From: an uncultured Collinsella sp.
GTDB lineage: Bacteria > Actinomycetota > Coriobacteriia > Coriobacteriales > Coriobacteriaceae
Reading direction: 5' to 3'
Length of the DNA stretch: 16,648 bases
Assembly (NCBI GenBank): GCA_937969105.1
Contig: CALBUZ010000155.1
Coordinates: 1-16,648, forward strand
Below, piece after piece: positions 13,314 through 16,648 of the stretch. Made by a program: the position numbers and the translations under genes. The notes under the pieces are model-generated. The model had not been told where the DNA came from. It saw only the letters and a list, made by a program, of their open reading frames with translations, and made no database searches. Positions within the stretch are counted from its first letter, which is position 1. Every line of letters begins with the position of its first letter.

Positions 13314-14189
13314 TCATTTTCCGAGCCAATTTTTGAACCACCACTCCATGGAGCGGCTCATCTCGGCCATAAAGGGACTCGTGTGCTTGCGGGTATAGAT
13401 ATCCACCACGCGCTCCCCCACCTCGCGGGCATGCGGACGAAACATCGCGTCCATCTCGGCCACCTGCGCGTCCATGGTCGCGGCATCCGCACGGCAGTAG
13501 CGCTCCTCGTGCACCAGGTTTACCACGGGATGCGCGATCGCCGGACGCTCCTTCCGGGGCGTGCCGATGATGAGCATCGATAGCGGCATGGTATAGGGTG
13601 GCAGATCGAGCAGCTCGGCAACTTCCTCGGCATTCTCGACGATATCACCGATGTAGCAGCTCCCCAGGCCCAGGGCCTCGGCGGCAACCACGGCGTTTTG
13701 CGCGGCGATCACGGCGTCTTGGGCCGCGATGGCAAAGTCGCCCAAACCCGGCGCGCGGCGGGGTGCCTTGCCCGTGCGCTCGACAAACTCGGGCTCAAAG
13801 CAGCCCACGTGCTCAAACAGATCGATCCACTTGGCATAATCGACCACAAATATCAGTGCCCAGGGCGCCTTGGCGATCATGGGCTGGTGGTCGCACAGGT
13901 CGGCCAGGCGATCGAGTGTAGCCTGCTCGCGGATGCTCACGATGGAATACATCATCATGGCGCCTGCCGACGGCGCACGGCTCGCCGCGTGCAGAATCGC
14001 TGCCCGCTGCTCGTCGGTCACCGCCACGGGACGGTCGTCGTCATCACGCGCGAAGGCGCGCGTAGACGAGCGATGCTCCAAGATGTCCAGCACCGCATTG
14101 CCCGTGGTCTCGACCGGATAACCGTTCGTATCCACGCCCGCAGCTCCGCCGCAGCACTCGGCACCCGTCATACAAACCTGCTCGCCCAT
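13314..14189 (-). CDS. Nitroreductase-family flavoprotein
   Basis: The 291-residue protein is a member of the FMN-dependent nitroreductase fold. RSSTRAF at about 40-46 is the usual phosphate-binding start of the domain, PSAGAMMMYSI follows, and GLGSCYIGDI is the characteristic later glycine-rich motif. These enzymes use NAD(P)H to reduce nitro groups, quinones or flavins; the natural substrate is not evident. The N-terminus has about 30 residues before the domain with three cysteines (CMTGAECC), and the C-terminus extends about 60 residues past the core, ending in a Trp-rich segment (MEWWFKNWLG). The ATG at 14189 follows GAGG with eight bases of spacing. It is divergent from the LtaS-type gene (214 bp between start codons) and has a palindrome directly after its stop. 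Confidence 0.9.
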   Translation of the reverse strand: MGEQVCMTGAECCGGAAGVDTNGYPVETTGNAVLDILEHRSSTRAFARDDDDRPVAVTDEQRAAILHAASRAPSAGAMMMYSIVSIREQATLDRLADLCDHQPMIAKAPWALIFVVDYAKWIDLFEHVGCFEPEFVERTGKAPRRAPGLGDFAIAAQDAVIAAQNAVVAAEALGLGSCYIGDIVENAEEVAELLDLPPYTMPLSMLIIGTPRKERPAIAHPVVNLVHEERYCRADAATMDAQVAEMDAMFRPHAREVGERVVDIYTRKHTSPFMAEMSRSMEWWFKNWLGK

Positions 14190-14403
14190 AGCTCTATCCT
14201 CGCCAATTCTTTAAGAAGCCTTTACGTTTCCGTGTAATTCCCGTCCATTATCGCGCAGGTCGCCACTACATTGCGCCACACCGCCGCACATGCGCGTTAA
14301 TATGGCTGGTTGTTGTGCGCAGCCCGCAAATGCAGCGCATATTTAGGTAACAATCGGGTAAACCCCCGCTTTCGTAGGTTTTAAGTTTGTGAGGAGTCTC
14401 AGC

Positions 14404-16648
14404 ATGTTCGCTGCCGCCATCTCGCTCGTCGGTCTTGCGGCGACCGTCTACCTTGTTTTGCGCGAAGCCAAGGCCATTCGCGCTCAGTCGGGCACCGTTG
14501 CCAAGGGCGCCTTCGCCTGGAGCGTCGCCTTTGGCCTGTTCCAGCTCTTTTTGACCGTCTGGGGCGCTATTGGCCTCGTCGCGCAAAACGAGCCGCTCGC
14601 CTTCGTGATGCTCATCCTGACCAACGCCATCCTCACCGGCTGCGCTTGGGCCAGCATCGCCCGCGACCGCATCGCCCCGCGCGTCTTTGCGTTCGCCGGG
14701 CCCGACGCCCCCGCCCCCACCGGCAAGCTCGCCCACCTGCGCGGAGCCTTTGTGGGTAAACCGCTCGTCGCCGCCGTCCTGTGCCTGCTGCTCGCCGGCG
14801 TCTTTGCGCTGCTGGGCATGGAGGTCTCGTCCAACCACGACTTTACCTGGGTCTACCCCCTGTGCATCCTGCTCGAGTGGGCCATCATCACCACGCTCAT
14901 GGTCGGCCTGTTCTTCCTGTTCCAGCGCCACGGCGCAGCTCCCGCGGTCCTGGCCTTTGCCCTCTTTGTCCTGGGCATTGCCGAGTTCTTCGTCATCACG
15001 TTTAAATCCATGCCCATCCAGCCGGGCGACCTTTCGGCCATCTCCACCGCCGCCGCGGTCGCCGGCACCGGCTACACCTTCTCGATCTCACTGTTCTGCG
15101 TGCTGTCCATGGGCTTTACCGCCATCGCCATGCTGCTATGCGAGTACGCCGGCCTGGTGGCACCGCACCGTCAGAAGGGCGCCGCCAACGCCAAGCGCAT
15201 GCTGCTCACCAACCTGCTCGTCGCCGTGCTGTGCCTGGGCGGCGTGACCGCGCACGTCACGCTCATCGACTACTACAACACCCTCGGCATCACCGTCTAC
15301 ACCTGGCGCCCGCTCGAGAGCTACTGGCGCGAGGGCTACCTGCCCGCTTTCATTAGCGCAGCGCAGTCCATCAAGCCGCCCAAACCAGCCGACTACTCCG
15401 TCGACGATGCCAAGGCCACGCTCAAAAAGTACGCCAAGGCCTACGACAAGTCCGACGCGGCCAAGAGCGACGAGCGCGCCGCCGCAAAGGAGCAGTTCGA
15501 CAGCGAGAAGCCCACGGTCATCGCCATCATGAACGAGACCTTCTCGGACCTATCCATCTACCAGAACATGCGTGCCGGCTACAAGGGCCCGCAGTACTTT
15601 AAGAACCTGTCCAACTGCCTCAGCCGCGGCAAGCTCTATGTGAGCGCCTACGGCGGCGGCACCGCCAATACCGAGTTTGAGTTTATGACCGGCAACTCCA
15701 TGGCCAACCTGGGCTCGGGTGTGTACCCCTACACCATCTACAACATGGAAACGACCGGGAATCTGGCAGAGCAGTTCAAGTCGCTCGGATATTCCACCAC
15801 GGCCATGCACCCCAACCACGCGACCAACTGGAACCGCGAGAACGTCTACAAGGACTTTGGCTTTGATCAGTTCCTGTCCATCAACGACTTCCAGGGAGCC
15901 GACACCCTGCGCGGCATGGTGACCGACCAGGCTACCTACGACAAGATTCTCGAGTTGCTCGACCAGAACGCCGATCCGCAGTTTATCTTCGACGTGACCA
16001 TGCAGAACCACTCGGGCTACGACACGGGCCTGCTGCCGGTCGACAAGCAGATGCATCTCAACATCGACACGACCGACCTGGACGCCAAGACCGTCGAGGA
16101 CGGCACGCTGTCCGATGTCGACGAGTATGTCTCGTGCATCGAGCAGTCCGATCAGGCGCTGCGCTACTTCCTCAACGCCTTGAGCAAGCTCGACCGCAAG
16201 GTAGTCGTGGTGTTCTGGGGCGACCATCAGCCGTTCTTCCCGTCCAAGTTCAACGATAAGTGGTTTACCGGCGAGGACGATGCCACGCACCAGGAACGTC
16301 TGTGGCAGACCGACTACATCATCTGGGCCAACTACGACGTTGCCGGCTGCGACCAGACGAGCGAGGTCGACGACCTGTCCACCAACTATCTGTCCACCCA
16401 GCTGATGCAGCTAATCGGCGCACCGCTGACCGACTACCAGAAAGCGCACATGACGCTGCGCGAGTCGCTGCCTGCTATCAACTCGGTCGGCTACGAGGAC
16501 GCCAGCCTGCGCTGGGCGCTCTCCTCCAACGTCACCGGTGACGACGCCGCCGCAGCAGCCGCCACCAAGGCGCGCGAGGATTACGCCAAGATGCAGTACT
16601 ACGAGATGTTCCGCGACGGCAAGAACGTGTACACCGAGCACTTCCAGA
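14404..16648 (+). CDS. LTA synthase-family membrane sulfatase (partial, C-terminus off the right edge)
   Basis: An uninterrupted frame of 748 codons reaches the window end. About eight hydrophobic segments fill residues 1-290, followed by a Lys/Asp/Ala-rich linker (about 325-365) and an extracellular sulfatase-type domain. Residues aligning with the S. aureus LtaS active site are visible: E378 (MNETFSD), catalytic T420 in GGTANTEFEF, and D607-H608 in FWGDHQPFF. The family transfers glycerol phosphate or related groups from phosphatidylglycerol onto glycolipid or wall polymers outside the membrane; the exact acceptor here is unknown. It has more membrane segments than LtaS (five), as in several actinobacterial and clostridial relatives. 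The ATG at 14404 follows GAGGAG with seven bases of spacing. The 214-bp upstream region shared with the nitroreductase gene shows no strong promoter match to me. Confidence 0.92.
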   Translation, partial: MFAAAISLVGLAATVYLVLREAKAIRAQSGTVAKGAFAWSVAFGLFQLFLTVWGAIGLVAQNEPLAFVMLILTNAILTGCAWASIARDRIAPRVFAFAGPDAPAPTGKLAHLRGAFVGKPLVAAVLCLLLAGVFALLGMEVSSNHDFTWVYPLCILLEWAIITTLMVGLFFLFQRHGAAPAVLAFALFVLGIAEFFVITFKSMPIQPGDLSAISTAAAVAGTGYTFSISLFCVLSMGFTAIAMLLCEYAGLVAPHRQKGAANAKRMLLTNLLVAVLCLGGVTAHVTLIDYYNTLGITVYTWRPLESYWREGYLPAFISAAQSIKPPKPADYSVDDAKATLKKYAKAYDKSDAAKSDERAAAKEQFDSEKPTVIAIMNETFSDLSIYQNMRAGYKGPQYFKNLSNCLSRGKLYVSAYGGGTANTEFEFMTGNSMANLGSGVYPYTIYNMETTGNLAEQFKSLGYSTTAMHPNHATNWNRENVYKDFGFDQFLSINDFQGADTLRGMVTDQATYDKILELLDQNADPQFIFDVTMQNHSGYDTGLLPVDKQMHLNIDTTDLDAKTVEDGTLSDVDEYVSCIEQSDQALRYFLNALSKLDRKVVVVFWGDHQPFFPSKFNDKWFTGEDDATHQERLWQTDYIIWANYDVAGCDQTSEVDDLSTNYLSTQLMQLIGAPLTDYQKAHMTLRESLPAINSVGYEDASLRWALSSNVTGDDAAAAAATKAREDYAKMQYYEMFRDGKNVYTEHFQ

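Overview
The window is GC-rich with strong C/G third-position bias, and it carries several intergenic hairpin and inverted-repeat families. Gene content (Tex, transaldolase, RlmKL, Kup with a KdpDE-like pair, LtaS-type sulfatase, GGDEF protein) and the repeat style suggest a gut actinobacterium of the Coriobacteriia, most likely Collinsella-like. That placement is inference; no rRNA is present. No tRNA, rRNA, CRISPR array, transposase or phage gene was seen.

Layout. 1-1046 (-): membrane diguanylate cyclase, cut at the left edge. 1047-1413: gene-free, holding a 169-bp element with near-perfect ~38-bp terminal inverted repeats. 1414-3561 (+): tex. 3562-3942: gene-free but dense in structure: a second element with 45-bp inverted arms, a terminator hairpin, a small hairpin with a conserved loop, a 21-bp direct repeat that copies the 3' end of the next gene, and a 17-bp-stem hairpin. 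3943-4647 (-): transaldolase-family enzyme. 4841-5668 (-): Cof-type HAD phosphatase. 5744-8311 (+): RlmKL-type 23S rRNA methyltransferase whose RlmL half looks catalytically degenerate. It converges on the potassium locus across a long hairpin. 8406-13154 (-): potassium locus, read as kup, a 64-aa membrane protein, a terminator-like hairpin, a short kdpD-like kinase, then kdpE-like regulator. 13314-14189 (-): nitroreductase. 14404-16648 (+): LtaS-family sulfatase, cut at the right edge.

How it fits together. The most coherent unit is the potassium block. A KdpD-like kinase lacking the N-terminal KdpD/USP region, with its regulator, sits directly behind a Kup transporter and a tiny tail-anchored membrane protein instead of kdpFABC. 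A hairpin lies between transporter and kinase and could set the ratio of the two halves. The other genes are housekeeping or envelope functions without an obvious shared pathway.

The most unusual DNA-level signals are (i) two hairpins 9.5 kb apart with the same 12-nt loop and different but still complementary stems, (ii) two hairpins with a common CAAAGGG-type core but different outer arms, (iii) two MITE-like inverted-repeat elements, and (iv) an att-like 21-bp duplication of the end of the transaldolase gene.
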